From Musicola paradisiaca NCPPB 2511 (GTDB lineage Bacteria > Pseudomonadota > Gammaproteobacteria > Enterobacterales > Enterobacteriaceae): a stretch of DNA of 33,896 nt. Both the position numbers and the translations under genes were made by a program. Shown piece by piece: positions 1 to 9,229 of this stretch. The notes below the pieces were generated by a model that searched no databases, was not told where the DNA came from, and was given only the letters and a program-made list of their open reading frames with translations. The stretch spans positions 2,312,261 to 2,346,156 of the forward strand of contig NZ_CM001857.1 of assembly GCF_000400505.1 (NCBI RefSeq), given 5' to 3'. Position 1 is the stretch's first letter. Each line of letters starts with the position of its first letter.

Positions 1-26
1 TATTGGTACGCTCAATCAGAAAACAT

Positions 27-51
27 CCCCTTACACCCTATAAGTAAGGGG
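27..51 (-). terminator. Probable terminator after galU
   Basis: Perfect 8-bp inverted repeat CCCCTTAC / GTAAGGGG with a 9-nt loop, lying 14 nt beyond the galU stop codon. Read on the minus strand it is followed by ATGTTTTCTG, a short interrupted T-run. Position and stem support a Rho-independent terminator; the weak T-run lowers confidence. Confidence 0.6.
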
Positions 52-64
52 AATACATCCGGGA

Positions 65-976
65 TTAATTTACTTTATCTTCAATGGCATCGCTCAGCCA
101 TTGTGAAAAATCCGCGCCCAGAACATCGTGACGCATAGCATACTCAACAAATGCAGTCATATATCCCAGTTTATTACCGCAGTCATGACTTACCCCTTTT
201 AGGTGATAAGCCTCTACCGTTTCTTTTTCCATCAACATGGCAATCGCGTCGGTCAGCTGAATTTCATTACCTGCACCAGGTTGGGTCTTTTTCAACAAAT
301 CCCAAATATCCGCAGACAAAACATAGCGACCGACAACAGCCAAATTAGACGGAGCTTCGGACGCTTTCGGTTTTTCAACCACGCCAACCATCGGCGCGCT
401 GTCGCCAGGTTTTAATTCCACGCCTTTGCAATCAACAACACCATAACTGCTCACATTTTCTACCGGCTCAACCATAATCTGGCTATGGCCGGTGCTATAA
501 AAACGTTGCAACATTTCACTCAGGTTATCTTTTTTCAAATCGGAGGCATATTCATCAATAATGACGTCTGGAAGAACGACGGCAACCGGCTCATCCCCGA
601 TTAATGGATGCGCGCAAAGAACAGCATGACCCAATCCTTTTGCCAATCCCTGACGCACTTGCATAATGGTGACATGTTCCGGACAAATAGCCTGCACTTC
701 CTGCAAAAGCTGTCGCTGTACACGTTTTTCCAGCATGGCTTCCAATTCAAAACTGGTATCAAAGTGGTTTTCTATTGAGTTTTTAGATGAATGCGTAACC
801 AACACAATTTCAGTAATACCTGCCGCAATACATTCATTAACCACGTACTGAATCAGCGGTTTATCGACCAATGGCAGCATTTCTTTGGGAATGGCTTTAG
901 TAGCGGGTAACATACGTGTTCCCAGCCCTGCCACCGGAATGACCGCTTTTTTTACTTTTTTATTGATAGTTGACAT
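65..976 (-). CDS. galU: UTP--glucose-1-phosphate uridylyltransferase GalU
   Basis: GalU makes UDP-glucose from UTP and glucose-1-phosphate in the cytoplasm, supplying LPS core, osmoregulated glucans and galactose metabolism. The 303-residue product has the nucleotidyltransferase signature [11 protein letters not shown] near residue 17, the VLPDVI metal-site segment and the [11 protein letters not shown] region, and matches E. coli GalU (302 aa) essentially end to end. A TTG two codons upstream is also in frame, but the ATG at 976 has GAGG six bases before it and fits the family N-terminus (MSTINKK), so it is chosen. It follows rssA-rssB in the same direction, as in E. coli, but has its own candidate promoter in the 190-nt gap. 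Confidence 0.98.
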   Translation of the reverse strand: MSTINKKVKKAVIPVAGLGTRMLPATKAIPKEMLPLVDKPLIQYVVNECIAAGITEIVLVTHSSKNSIENHFDTSFELEAMLEKRVQRQLLQEVQAICPEHVTIMQVRQGLAKGLGHAVLCAHPLIGDEPVAVVLPDVIIDEYASDLKKDNLSEMLQRFYSTGHSQIMVEPVENVSSYGVVDCKGVELKPGDSAPMVGVVEKPKASEAPSNLAVVGRYVLSADIWDLLKKTQPGAGNEIQLTDAIAMLMEKETVEAYHLKGVSHDCGNKLGYMTAFVEYAMRHDVLGADFSQWLSDAIEDKVN

Positions 977-999
977 AAACAACCTCGCAGATATCGTTC

Positions 1000-1017
1000 A
1001 AATAATGAGCATTATTT
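1000..1017. repeat. Perfect palindrome in the galU leader
   Basis: AAATAATG-AG-CATTATTT, 8-bp arms with a 2-nt centre, sits between the candidate galU -10 element and its ribosome-binding site. It could be an operator or simply AT-rich chance symmetry. No regulator is assigned. Confidence 0.4.
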
Positions 1018-1039
1018 ATCCGGTGAGTAAAACCGCGAA

Positions 1040-1048
1040 AGTATACCA
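1040..1048 (-). promoter_or_regulatory. Candidate galU promoter, extended -10
   Basis: On the minus strand TGG-TATACT gives an extended -10 (TGnTATACT) about 64 nt upstream of the galU ATG. No good -35 hexamer lies 16-18 nt further upstream, which is usual for extended -10 promoters. Inferred from sequence only. Confidence 0.5.
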
Positions 1049-1166
1049 GTTTCAAAAAGCAATGCTCATCCAACCTGAGTGATTAATGAAAAAATCATAG
1101 ATCGAGTAAAAAATAACAACAATCGCTGGCCTAGTTTGAAATGGAGCAATCGTCATCGCTATAAGA

Positions 1167-2183
1167 TTAATCTGTAGAAAGCATTAGACGTAACCGACCG
1201 CCATTCCCCCAAATCTGACATTCCCAGGATCCGCATTGATAACTTAACTGATTCAGATAAGGGACATCCATTGCTCCCAGTGGTACGCCATTGTTCAGGT
1301 CAACCTCATGTTCTTTGGTACTTAATGCTGCATGCAAACCCGCAGAAATAAGGATCACCCGCTTTAATTCGCGATGATAATAACCCACCAGTAAGGGAAA
1401 CTGTCCCTTCAGGTTGGCCCGTCGTAGTAATTGATTAACCTGATTCAGCAGCATCGGCAATTCCGGCAGACGTCGATTCTGATAAGCCAGATGCTCCTGC
1501 AACAAGCCATTAAACAGCGAGCGTAATAACAGCGCAGCCAGTACGCCGTTATTATTTTCCGCCTGCGTCACATCCAGACAATAGAATGCCAACTCGATTT
1601 CAGACAGTGCGGCAATATCCAACACCAGCCCCGGACGATCGGCAACCGTCAGTTGCCGATAATTAATTCGGCATTCGGCAACAACTTGTTGTACCGGTGG
1701 CTGCAGTTGTTCCAGTAATTTGATCGCCGCGCCGGGAGATTGATTGAGAGAGTCCAGATCTCGCATCAATTGTTCCAGCTCATTCGCCTGTGAAGTAAAC
1801 ATTGCGGGATAAAGGCAGGACATTACCGATTCCCGCAACCGGGCATAATCGTGAATGGGTTTCAACAAGACATCCTGCACCCCAAGCCGTAATACTCTGG
1901 CGATATCGGCCATATGATTGGTGGCCGAAACCACCAGCACAGGGGTGACGATATCATGCTGGCGAAGTTGTTCCAGAAACTCAAATCCCCCCATCATCGG
2001 CATATTCAGATCGCAGATAATCAGATCAGGCCACTGGCTCGCCATCTGCGTCTGAGCTTCACGACCATTGCTTGCTTCGTGTACCATCGCCCCTAATGAC
2101 GTCAGAAAGCCAGACAGCACCGAGCGGAAAACGGCCTCATCCTCGACGACCAAAATGGATTTTCCCGTCAGCGGCTGTGTCAT
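1167..2183 (-). CDS. rssB: RpoS-directing response regulator RssB
   Basis: RssB is the adaptor that binds the sigma factor RpoS and delivers it to ClpXP. The 338-residue product has an N-terminal receiver domain (about residues 8-125) with the acidic pair in VVEDE and the phosphoacceptor Asp58 in IICDLNMP, then a linker and a degenerate PP2C-like effector domain ending GNGGRLRLMLS, the typical RssB C-terminus. The ATG at 2183 is preferred over the in-frame TTG just before it, because AAGGA lies 7-8 nt upstream of the ATG. It is 49 nt downstream of rssA on the same strand, so an rssA-rssB operon is likely, as in E. coli. Confidence 0.97.
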   Translation of the reverse strand: MTQPLTGKSILVVEDEAVFRSVLSGFLTSLGAMVHEASNGREAQTQMASQWPDLIICDLNMPMMGGFEFLEQLRQHDIVTPVLVVSATNHMADIARVLRLGVQDVLLKPIHDYARLRESVMSCLYPAMFTSQANELEQLMRDLDSLNQSPGAAIKLLEQLQPPVQQVVAECRINYRQLTVADRPGLVLDIAALSEIELAFYCLDVTQAENNNGVLAALLLRSLFNGLLQEHLAYQNRRLPELPMLLNQVNQLLRRANLKGQFPLLVGYYHRELKRVILISAGLHAALSTKEHEVDLNNGVPLGAMDVPYLNQLSYQCGSWECQIWGNGGRLRLMLSTD

Positions 2184-2232
2184 CAATAATTCCTTCCCCT
2201 AGCTTTCACTGCAGAAACATGAAGAAACACTT

Positions 2233-3135
2233 CTATACACTCTGCTTAATTAACGGCAACAGCGCATCCCGCTGCCGCTCTACAGCCAATCGCCCCGCAG
2301 CTATGGCTTCTTCGGCCCGATGAAAATCAAGCGTAGCGATTTGCGGGCAATAAGGTTGAATCAATACGTCCGGCGGGTCGCCGGCCATGCGATTCATTTT
2401 CAGCCGGTTTTCCAATACCTGAATGGATGTACTCATGATCTCCATGGCAGTCGGCGTCGTATCCGTCTTGTGGCGGAAGCGATGACTCAATCGCTCACGC
2501 AGACGGTCACGCCAGCCCAATGACAACGCGCTGACTACCGGCCTTTCCGGCTTCACCGATAACAAATCCGGGTGTTTCAGGCTGGCGTCATACTGCAAGT
2601 CAACAGCAATCACCACATCCGCCCCCATTGCCCGGGTTAATGATACCGGAACAGGATTAACCACCGCGCCGTCTACCAACCAATATCCATTGAAGGATAC
2701 CGGGGACAATAGCCCAGGCATGCTACAGGACGCGCGAATCGCCAGATGGAGGTCTCCTTCTGTCAACCACAACTCACGCCCGGTGCTAAGGTTGGTCGCC
2801 ACCGCACCATACCTGATAGCACAGTCAGCGATATCCTGTGCGCGAAGCAGGCGCTTCACATGGTTAAACACGCGATCGCCCCGTAACAGCCCGCCCCGCC
2901 GCCAGGAAAAATCCATCAGACGAATCACGTCCCAGTATCGAAAGCTGCTAACCCAACGGGTCATACTGTCGAGCCGGTTAGTGGCATAGGCCGCACCGAC
3001 CAGCGCACCGACTGAACATCCGGCAACCACTTCCGGCTCAATGCCCAACTCCGTCAATGCGTTGATGACCCCGATATGCGCCCATCCCCTGGCCGCCCCC
3101 GAGCCCAACGCCAGACCGATTTTCACCTTCCGCAT
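2233..3135 (-). CDS. rssA: Patatin-like protein RssA
   Basis: A patatin-family predicted phospholipase/esterase of 300 residues. The oxyanion-hole segment GSGAARG is at residues 11-17, the nucleophile elbow GCSVG at 39-43 (Ser41) and the dyad aspartate at Asp155 in the DGA motif, so the catalytic residues look intact. It resembles E. coli RssA throughout. The ATG has GGAGG a few bases upstream. It is first in an operon with rssB and divergent from ychJ. Its physiological substrate is not established for the family, and its role in RpoS control is uncertain despite the name. Confidence 0.95.
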   Translation of the reverse strand: MRKVKIGLALGSGAARGWAHIGVINALTELGIEPEVVAGCSVGALVGAAYATNRLDSMTRWVSSFRYWDVIRLMDFSWRRGGLLRGDRVFNHVKRLLRAQDIADCAIRYGAVATNLSTGRELWLTEGDLHLAIRASCSMPGLLSPVSFNGYWLVDGAVVNPVPVSLTRAMGADVVIAVDLQYDASLKHPDLLSVKPERPVVSALSLGWRDRLRERLSHRFRHKTDTTPTAMEIMSTSIQVLENRLKMNRMAGDPPDVLIQPYCPQIATLDFHRAEEAIAAGRLAVERQRDALLPLIKQSV

Positions 3136-3261
3136 GGTTCCTCCATCTGTCCCATTCTAGTCCACATTGCTAGACGCGACCCCAGTTGGGTAACATAGCG
3201 CCGTTTACCCGACGATTTTCCAATTATTTAACCGCTATCGCCAAATCAGGCAGGAGATATT

Positions 3262-3729
3262 GTGTCCGAGTATTGCCCATGCGGCAGCGGGCGGCAGTTT
3301 GAACAGTGCTGTCAGCCTTATCTGCAATTTGAGACCACGGCGGCGCGCCCGGAAACCCTGATGCGTTCACGCTACAGCGCGTATGTCACCCGAAATATCG
3401 AGTATCTGCTCGCTACATGGCACCCAGAATGCCACGCAGAAAACTGGCGGCAATCGATTATCGACAGTGTCGACAATACCCAATGGTTGGGTTTGAACAT
3501 TATTCATATCACCGAAGGTACAACCCCCGATGAAGGTTACGTTGAGTTTGCAGCCAGCTATACCGACCCGTCTCGGCCTCAACGCCGAATGATGATGCGG
3601 GAACGTTCTCGCTTCCTTCACTGTCGCAATCGCTGGTACTATGTCGACGGCGTTCATCTGCAAACTGGCAGAAACGACGCATGTCCTTGCGGCTCCGGCA
3701 AAAAATACAAAAAGTGCTGCGGACAATAG
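3262..3729 (+). CDS. ychJ: YchJ family protein with SEC-C motifs
   Basis: A 155-residue protein with a cysteine-rich SEC-C type zinc motif at each end: CPCGSGRQFEQCC at residues 5-17 and CPCGSGKKYKKCC close to the C-terminus. Between them is the NTF2-like YchJ domain (RPETLMRSRYSAY onwards). This is the standard YchJ architecture and length. The molecular function is not known; SEC-C motifs bind zinc and in SecA serve as interaction modules. It starts at GTG, with AGGAG upstream in the 3250 region. It is divergent from rssA and precedes purU, the E. coli gene order. Confidence 0.95.
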   Translation: MSEYCPCGSGRQFEQCCQPYLQFETTAARPETLMRSRYSAYVTRNIEYLLATWHPECHAENWRQSIIDSVDNTQWLGLNIIHITEGTTPDEGYVEFAASYTDPSRPQRRMMMRERSRFLHCRNRWYYVDGVHLQTGRNDACPCGSGKKYKKCCGQ

Positions 3730-3801
3730 CGTTAACGGCAGTGATTCCGGCACTGCGCAACGGCAACACCTGATTTATGTTTTGGACAGGATCCCGAATC
3801 C

Positions 3802-4650
3802 ATGCAACCTCAGAATATTCAAAGAAAAGTTTTACGGACTATTTGCCCTGATGCAAAAGGGCTTATCGCCAAAATCACTAATATTTGTTACAAGCACGAA
3901 CTGAACATTGTGCAAAACTCGGAATTCGTCGACCACCGAACCGGGCGTTTTTTCATGCGTACCGAACTGGAAGGCATTTTCAACGACACAACCTTGCTGG
4001 CGGATCTGGATGGCGCCTTACCGGAAGGTTCTGTGCGTGAGTTGACCAGCGCAGGGCGTCGCCGCATCGTCATTCTGGTCACTAAAGAAGCGCATTGCCT
4101 TGGCGACCTGCTGATGAAATGCGCCTACGGTGGTTTGGATGTGGAAATCTCCGCCGTTATCGGTAATCACGACACGCTGAAAACGCTGGTCGAACGGTTT
4201 GATATCCCTTTTCACCTGGTCAGCCACGAAGGCCTGAGCCGCGAAGAGCACGACCTGAAAATGATGGCGCAAATAGACCAGTACCAGCCGGATTATGTCG
4301 TACTGGCCAAATACATGCGGGTATTGACCCCGGCGTTCGTGCAGCATTACCCCCATCGCGTCATCAACATCCATCATTCGTTCCTGCCCGCCTTCATCGG
4401 CGCCCGACCTTACCATCAGGCTTATGAGCGCGGCGTAAAAATCATTGGCGCTACCGCGCATTATGTAAACGATAATCTGGATGAAGGCCCAATCATCATG
4501 CAGGACGTCATCCATGTCGACCACACCTATACCGCTGATGACATGATGCGTGCAGGTCGCGATGTGGAGAAAAATGTGCTTAGTCGCGCGCTATATCACG
4601 TACTGGCACAACGTGTGTTTGTCTACGGCAACCGCACCATCATTCTCTGA
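3802..4650 (+). CDS. purU: Formyltetrahydrofolate deformylase PurU
   Basis: PurU hydrolyses 10-formyl-THF to formate and THF, feeding formate to PurT and balancing C1 pools; in E. coli it is controlled by methionine and glycine. The 282-residue product has an N-terminal ACT domain (about residues 8-80) and a C-terminal formyltransferase domain. The latter carries the catalytic triad of this fold as Asn189 and His191 (INIHHSF) and Asp227 (LDEGP), with the same 36-residue His-Asp spacing as GAR transformylase. It lies 72 nt after ychJ on the same strand and may be co-transcribed. Its link to glycine/C1 metabolism is notable because a glycine riboswitch lies about 1 kb downstream on the other strand. 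Confidence 0.97.
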   Translation: MQPQNIQRKVLRTICPDAKGLIAKITNICYKHELNIVQNSEFVDHRTGRFFMRTELEGIFNDTTLLADLDGALPEGSVRELTSAGRRRIVILVTKEAHCLGDLLMKCAYGGLDVEISAVIGNHDTLKTLVERFDIPFHLVSHEGLSREEHDLKMMAQIDQYQPDYVVLAKYMRVLTPAFVQHYPHRVINIHHSFLPAFIGARPYHQAYERGVKIIGATAHYVNDNLDEGPIIMQDVIHVDHTYTADDMMRAGRDVEKNVLSRALYHVLAQRVFVYGNRTIIL

Positions 4651-4736
4651 CAGATAAAACGACGCCATCTTTTGCTTATAACTGCGGCAGATGGCGTAAA
4701 AAATCGGCAAACAATCCTGTTTTCATTTTTTCATGC

Positions 4737-4764
4737 TTTACAGGGCTATGGCATTTGATATGAT
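4737..4764 (+). promoter_or_regulatory. tRNA-Tyr promoter with GC-rich discriminator
   Basis: -35 TTTACA (4737-4742), 16-nt spacer, -10 TATGAT (4759-4764), then the GC-rich discriminator GCGCCCCGC. This closely resembles the classical E. coli tyrT promoter as I recall it, including the ATTTGA before the -10. Such a discriminator is the hallmark of ppGpp/DksA stringent control. The predicted start lies near 4771, giving a leader of roughly 28 nt. Confidence 0.88.
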
Positions 4765-4798
4765 GCGCCCCGCCTGAACACAAAGGCTTTTCCCCAGT

Positions 4799-4883
<85 letters not shown>

Positions 4884-4994
4884 CCTCACCGACGAAGCCA
4901 TTGCGCATATCGGTATTCGATTCGATACTCCCCAATCAAAAAGTACGCCTCCTCAATTCAGGCTTGAAGTGTTTGTTTCAGCCCAAACAGAGGA

Positions 4995-5018
4995 TACGCT
5001 GCCATATTCCACAGCGTA
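4995..5018. terminator. Weak hairpin between tRNA-Tyr and the TRIC gene
   Basis: Inverted repeat TACGCTG / CAGCGTA (7 bp, 10-nt loop) just beyond the minus-strand TRIC gene stop and downstream of the tRNA. There is no clear T-run on either strand. It could serve the convergent transcripts but is not a canonical terminator. Confidence 0.35.
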
Positions 5019-5030
5019 AGATCAGGTACG

Positions 5031-5651
5031 TTATTCCGCCCAGCGTCCAGGCATATAGCTGAATACCGGCAAACGCCACGACCACCGTATCGCCGCCAAA
5101 CGAATCATCAGCCCGATCGAAAAAGAAATCACCTGATTGAGGTCATGATTGATGCCAAACTCGCGCAACCCCAGGTAAAGCAATGCCACCAGCAGAGAGA
5201 CACAGGCGTAAAGTTCTTTGCGCAGCACCATTGGCGTCCGATTGCAGAAAATATCCCGCAGAATGCCGCCGAAAATACCGGTGGTAATGCCCGCCATGAC
5301 GACGACGGTCGGTGAATACCCCAACCCGATCGCGACATTGCAGCCAATAATGGTAAACGCCACCAGCCCCATGGCATCCAACACCAGAAAAAGTCGATGC
5401 AGGTGATGCATGACACGGGCGATGAGTACGGTGATCAAACCGGCGCCAATCGTGAGATAGATATACGCGGGATGTTGGGTCCAACCGATTGGATAGTTGC
5501 CCAGAAGAATATCGCGCACAGTACCGCCCCCCAGGGCGGTAATGAACGCGATCATCGATACACCGAAGATATCCATATTCCGACGACCGGCGGCCAGCGC
5601 GCCGGACATGCCTTCAGCGGTGATGGCAATCAGGTAAATATAGGTCAGCAC
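5031..5651 (-). CDS. TRIC/UPF0126 inner-membrane protein, YicG-like
   Basis: A 206-residue, very hydrophobic protein with about six or seven membrane segments. It carries two copies of the TRIC-family signature: GGGTVRDILLG near residue 40 and a second, GGILRDIFC, near residue 130. It resembles E. coli YicG (and YadS). Bacterial members are annotated as trimeric intracellular cation channel homologues; the natural substrate is unsettled. The start is GTG at 5651, behind an AGGGGG ribosome-binding site at about 5657-5662. The tandem glycine riboswitch immediately upstream suggests a job in glycine or related amino-acid/ion transport, which is an inference from context. Confidence 0.93.
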   Translation of the reverse strand: MLTYIYLIAITAEGMSGALAAGRRNMDIFGVSMIAFITALGGGTVRDILLGNYPIGWTQHPAYIYLTIGAGLITVLIARVMHHLHRLFLVLDAMGLVAFTIIGCNVAIGLGYSPTVVVMAGITTGIFGGILRDIFCNRTPMVLRKELYACVSLLVALLYLGLREFGINHDLNQVISFSIGLMIRLAAIRWSWRLPVFSYMPGRWAE

Positions 5652-5677
5652 ACAGGCCCCCTGAGAAATGTGCCCCT

Positions 5678-5850
5678 CCCTCTGTCCTTTTACCTGAGAG
5701 TTTACACAGCGATGCTGCTTGCCCCTTCGGTGGGTTGTCTGGCAACCGCTCTCCAGTTGGCGTAATTGAACGTCGCAGTAAGGTAGCCTGAGCGATTATG
5801 GGAGTTTGCGCCTTCGGCGGGCGGGCGATGACGTCCGCCACTCTCCTGCG
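5678..5850 (-). promoter_or_regulatory. Tandem glycine riboswitch (two gcvT-type aptamers)
   Basis: Read on the minus strand, aptamer 1 starts with GGAGAG (5841-5846), includes GCCGAAGGCGCAAACTCCC and ends near GCTCAGGCTACC (about 5776). A short linker follows. Aptamer 2 starts with GGAGAGC (5748-5754), contains CACCGAAGGGGCAA, then AACTCTCAGGTAAAAGGACAG and GAGGG (to about 5678). These are the conserved core elements of the glycine aptamer. The switch ends about 16 nt before the TRIC ribosome-binding site, so control of translation initiation or of an expression platform overlapping it is plausible. No strong intrinsic terminator is visible between aptamer 2 and the gene. Confidence 0.95.
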
Positions 5851-5858
5851 AGCCGCGG

Positions 5859-5887
5859 AGTATACGGGCTCCCGAATGCATGTTCAA
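5859..5887 (-). promoter_or_regulatory. Promoter of the riboswitch-TRIC transcript
   Basis: Minus-strand -35 TTGAAC (5882-5887), exactly 17 nt, -10 TATACT (5859-5864). The predicted start is near 5852, only a few bases before the first conserved aptamer base, as expected for a riboswitch leader. Confidence 0.85.
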
Positions 5888-6014
5888 CCAGCCATCGGCA
5901 ATACTTATATCATGGTATTTCTCCGGCGATAGCATCTGCGCCAGCGCCTTAGGATGACGCCGCGCGGCGGTTTCTGCTAACATCGACCCACGTTTTTTAA
6001 CAGCGGCTACGAAC

Positions 6015-6821
6015 ATGAAGTTTGTCTCTTTTAATATCAATGGGCTGCGTGCCAGGCCTCATCAGTTGGCTGCAGTGATCGAGCAACATCAGCCGGATGT
6101 CATCGGTTTGCAGGAAACCAAAGTGCATGATGATGTCTTTCCGCTGGAGGATGTCGCCAAATTCGGGTATCACGTTTTCTATCACGGGCAAAAAGGCCAT
6201 TACGGCGTTGCAATGCTGACCCGCAACACGCCGCTTGCCGTCAGACGCGGTTTTCCGACCGATGAAGAAGATGCCCAACGCCGCATTATCATGGCCGATC
6301 TTGAAACGCCGTTGGGAACGCTCACCGTCATCAATGGCTATTTCCCTCAGGGGGAAAGCCGTGACCATCCGGTCAAGTTTCCTGCCAAAACACGTTTTTA
6401 TCAGGATCTGCAACACTACCTCGAACACCACCACAACGCGGAGCAACCGGTATTGATCATGGGGGATATGAACATCAGCCCCACCGATCTGGATATCGGG
6501 ATCGGCGAAGATAGCCGCAAACGTTGGCTGCGAACCGGTAAATGCTCATTTTTACCGGAAGAGCGGGAATGGATGTTGCGTTTGCAGGACTGGGGGCTGG
6601 TCGACACATTCCGGGCCCAAAATCCGGAATGCCGGGATCGTTTTTCCTGGTTCGACTACCGTTCAAGCGGCTTCGATGACAACCGTGGGTTACGTATCGA
6701 TCTCATCCTTGCCAGTCAACCGCTGGCCAGCCGCTGTAGCGCCACCGGGATCGACTACGCGATCCGTTCGATGGAAAAACCCTCGGATCATGCCCCGATA
6801 TGGGCGGAGTTTGCCTTCTGA
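6015..6821 (+). CDS. xthA: Exodeoxyribonuclease III
   Basis: XthA is the main AP endonuclease and 3'-5' exonuclease of base-excision repair. The 268-residue product is family length and keeps the EEP-fold catalytic set: Asn7 (NING), Glu34 (QETK), the GDMNIS segment with Asp and Asn near 151-153, Asp229 (LRIDLIL), and Asp258-His259 (SDHAPIW) near the C-terminus. It is monocistronic, divergent from the riboswitch transcript, and ends at a strong bidirectional terminator facing ynjH. Confidence 0.98.
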   Translation: MKFVSFNINGLRARPHQLAAVIEQHQPDVIGLQETKVHDDVFPLEDVAKFGYHVFYHGQKGHYGVAMLTRNTPLAVRRGFPTDEEDAQRRIIMADLETPLGTLTVINGYFPQGESRDHPVKFPAKTRFYQDLQHYLEHHHNAEQPVLIMGDMNISPTDLDIGIGEDSRKRWLRTGKCSFLPEEREWMLRLQDWGLVDTFRAQNPECRDRFSWFDYRSSGFDDNRGLRIDLILASQPLASRCSATGIDYAIRSMEKPSDHAPIWAEFAF

Positions 6822-6828
6822 CAAACAA

Positions 6829-6858
6829 AAAGGCTGCGGCATCGCTGCTGCAGCCTTT
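6829..6858. terminator. Bidirectional terminator between xthA and ynjH
   Basis: AAAGGCTGC (6829-6837) pairs with GCAGCCTTT (6850-6858), with further inner pairs GCA/TGC and a 4-nt loop. A-tract before and T-tract after fit termination from both convergent genes. Confidence 0.85.
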
Positions 6859-6877
6859 CAACCTTAACGTTAAGCGG

Positions 6878-7222
6878 TTACTGCTTGACGATACGCCATA
6901 CCAGATTATTCGTACTCAGCCGCTGTTTATCTTCCGCGCACTGTAACAATACGCCTTCCGCCTTGACGACCGCGCCTTCCGAGTAACTTTGATTCTGATA
7001 AATACAACAGCGTATACAATTGGTGGCGTTTTGCTGGGCAGCGCCGTTACCATTTCCCCAGATCACCTGCGGCGGCACCGTGACGACCACGTCGGGATTA
7101 ACCCGCGACGATCCAGTGCCGACAGTGGATGTGGTTGAGCTTACCGATGAAGAAACCGCGTGCGCCCACGTCGGCAACCCGATACACCCCGCCACCACTA
7201 ATGATGTCATCAATACTCTCAT
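6878..7222 (-). CDS. ynjH: YnjH family periplasmic protein (DUF1496)
   Basis: A 114-residue predicted exported protein. A signal peptide covers residues 1-22 with cleavage after AHA. A Ser/Thr-rich stretch follows, then the conserved domain PDVVVTVPP...[22 protein letters not shown], ending [12 protein letters not shown], which matches E. coli YnjH. The clustered cysteines (CIRCC and a later LLQC) could form disulfides. Function is unknown. Its ATG overlaps the topB stop codon in an ATGA (7219-7222), so it is very likely translationally coupled to topB. In E. coli ynjH is also near topB but separated from it by gdhA and ynjI. Confidence 0.9.
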   Translation of the reverse strand: MRVLMTSLVVAGCIGLPTWAHAVSSSVSSTTSTVGTGSSRVNPDVVVTVPPQVIWGNGNGAAQQNATNCIRCCIYQNQSYSEGAVVKAEGVLLQCAEDKQRLSTNNLVWRIVKQ

Positions 7223-9141
7223 GACTGTTGCTCCTTTGCCCTGGACGATGGCTTGCGCCGTTTTGCGGTTGCCCGTTTCGTCGGCGGCAACCCGCTGAAC
7301 ATACTCATATTACTCGTCTGTTGCGCTTGCTGAATCAGAGAATAGAGCGACTGCGTGAGCGGTTGCATGAAATCCTGATAACGGCAGCGTTTCTCGCTGA
7401 TTTGCGTCAGCGTCGACTCCCAATGGGCAGTCATATCCGGGTGGGCGGCGCTGGGCGGCAAGGCATGAATAAGCGCTCTGCCCGCTTCCGTCGCGTGAAT
7501 AGAACGCCCCTTCTTGAACAAAAATGCGCGTTTAAACAGCAATTCGATGATACCGGCTCGGGTCGCTTCCGTCCCCAAGCCATCCGTCGCCCGCAGAATT
7601 TTCTTCAAATCCTTATCCTGAACAAAGCGTGCGATACCGGTCATGGCGGACAGTAACGTGGCATCGGTGAATGGCCGTGGCGGCTGCGTCTGGCGATCGA
7701 CCACCTCACCGCGTTCACACAACAGCGCATCGCCTTTGGAAACCACCGGCAACGGCGTACCTTCGTTGTCCTCATCCCGCTCTTTGCCGCCAAGCAGTGT
7801 CCGCCAACCGGCTTCAGCCAAAAACCGCGCCTTGGCCACAAACTTGCCGCCGGCAATCTCCAGTTCAATCACGCATTTACGGAATACCGCATCGGCGCAA
7901 AACTGCATCAGATACTGGCGGGCGACCAGCCCATAAACCTGGTTTTCCGATTCCGTCAGCGTAACGCGAGCGCTGCGTGCCGTAGGAATAATCGCGTGAT
8001 GCGCATCCACCTTGCTGTCATCCCAACAACGATTACGGCGCTCACTATCCACGGCAGGCTGCGGCAGCATATCCGGCCGGTGCGCCGCAATCGCATTCAT
8101 TACCGCCTGCCGCCCGGCGAAATGTTCTTCCGGCAGGTAGCGACAATCTGAACGTGGGTAGGTAATCAGTTTGTGGGTTTCATACAGTTTCTGGCAAATA
8201 TCCAGCACTTGCTGTGCGCTCAGCCCATATCGTTTAGCCGCTTCTATCTGCAGCGCGGACAACGAATACGGCAACGGCGCAGTTTCTGATTCCCGTTTAT
8301 CATTATACGCAATGACTTGCGCCGGCTGCCCTTCAATTCGACGCGCCACATGCTCCGCCAGTGGCCGATGCAGCAGCCGCCCTTCTTCATCCTGATAAGG
8401 CTCACAGGATTCGCTGGGTTGCCACATCGCGACGAAGCGCTCTTCCGCCGGTGTGACGATGTGCGCCTTAACTTCGAAGTAGTCGCGGGGCACAAAATTT
8501 TCTATTTCCTCGTCGCGCCGAACCACCAACCCCAGCACCGGCGTCTGCACCCGCCCCACCGACAATACGCCGTCATACCCGGCATTCCGCCCCAACAGCG
8601 TATACGCGCGGGTCATATTGATCCCGTACAACCAATCGGCGCGGGAACGGGCTAATGCCGACACGCACAGCGGGACAAATTCGCGGTTTTCACGCAGGCG
8701 CGAGATTGCGCGTTCCACCGCCTGGGGATTGAGATCGTTAATCAAACAACGGCGTACCTGGCCGCGTTTTTCTTCAGACAGCGCCAGATACTCCAGCACT
8801 TCATCCACCAGCAGTTGCCCTTCACGATCCGGGTCGCCGGCATGAACAATCTCATCGGCCTGCTTTAGCAGTTGCCCGATCGCCTTCAACTGCTTACTGA
8901 CGGAAGGCCTCGGTTGCAACAGCCATTTCTGCGGCACGATGGGCAGATCCGCCAGCGTCCAGCGTGCATAGCGAGGATCGTAGCGCTCAGGCTCCGCCTG
9001 TTCCAGCAAATGCCCGACGCACCAAGTCACCACATCATGTTGCCCGCAGGCAATGAACCCTTCGCCACGTCGCTGCGGCTTGGGCAACACATCGGCGATA
9101 GCTCGGGCCAGGCTGGGTTTTTCGGCAATAAACAAACGCAT
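7219..9141 (-). CDS. topB: DNA topoisomerase III
   Basis: A type IA topoisomerase that decatenates replication intermediates with RecQ and SSB. The 640-residue product begins [10 protein letters not shown], the exact family start; the TOPRIM acidic motif DPDREGQ is at residues 103-109 and the active-site tyrosine is Tyr328 in ITYPRSD. An open frame extends 13 codons upstream, but those residues do not belong to the family, so the ATG at 9141 is chosen. The C-terminal basic tail is somewhat shorter than in E. coli TopB (653 aa). In E. coli selD and then ydjA follow; here selD is missing and ynjH overlaps the topB stop. Confidence 0.97.
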   Translation of the reverse strand: MRLFIAEKPSLARAIADVLPKPQRRGEGFIACGQHDVVTWCVGHLLEQAEPERYDPRYARWTLADLPIVPQKWLLQPRPSVSKQLKAIGQLLKQADEIVHAGDPDREGQLLVDEVLEYLALSEEKRGQVRRCLINDLNPQAVERAISRLRENREFVPLCVSALARSRADWLYGINMTRAYTLLGRNAGYDGVLSVGRVQTPVLGLVVRRDEEIENFVPRDYFEVKAHIVTPAEERFVAMWQPSESCEPYQDEEGRLLHRPLAEHVARRIEGQPAQVIAYNDKRESETAPLPYSLSALQIEAAKRYGLSAQQVLDICQKLYETHKLITYPRSDCRYLPEEHFAGRQAVMNAIAAHRPDMLPQPAVDSERRNRCWDDSKVDAHHAIIPTARSARVTLTESENQVYGLVARQYLMQFCADAVFRKCVIELEIAGGKFVAKARFLAEAGWRTLLGGKERDEDNEGTPLPVVSKGDALLCERGEVVDRQTQPPRPFTDATLLSAMTGIARFVQDKDLKKILRATDGLGTEATRAGIIELLFKRAFLFKKGRSIHATEAGRALIHALPPSAAHPDMTAHWESTLTQISEKRCRYQDFMQPLTQSLYSLIQQAQQTSNMSMFSGLPPTKRATAKRRKPSSRAKEQQS

Positions 9142-9229
9142 GTGACACCGTAACGGAAAGCGGGATTTTACTGCCGCCATCTTCCACGTTCAGGAGGAAG
9201 ATGGCATTGAGAACCGTCATAAATAACGA

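Noticed and set aside
5614-5841. Minus-strand frame covering the glycine riboswitch
   Set aside because: The bases are accounted for by the conserved aptamers; the frame runs into the start of the TRIC gene in another frame.
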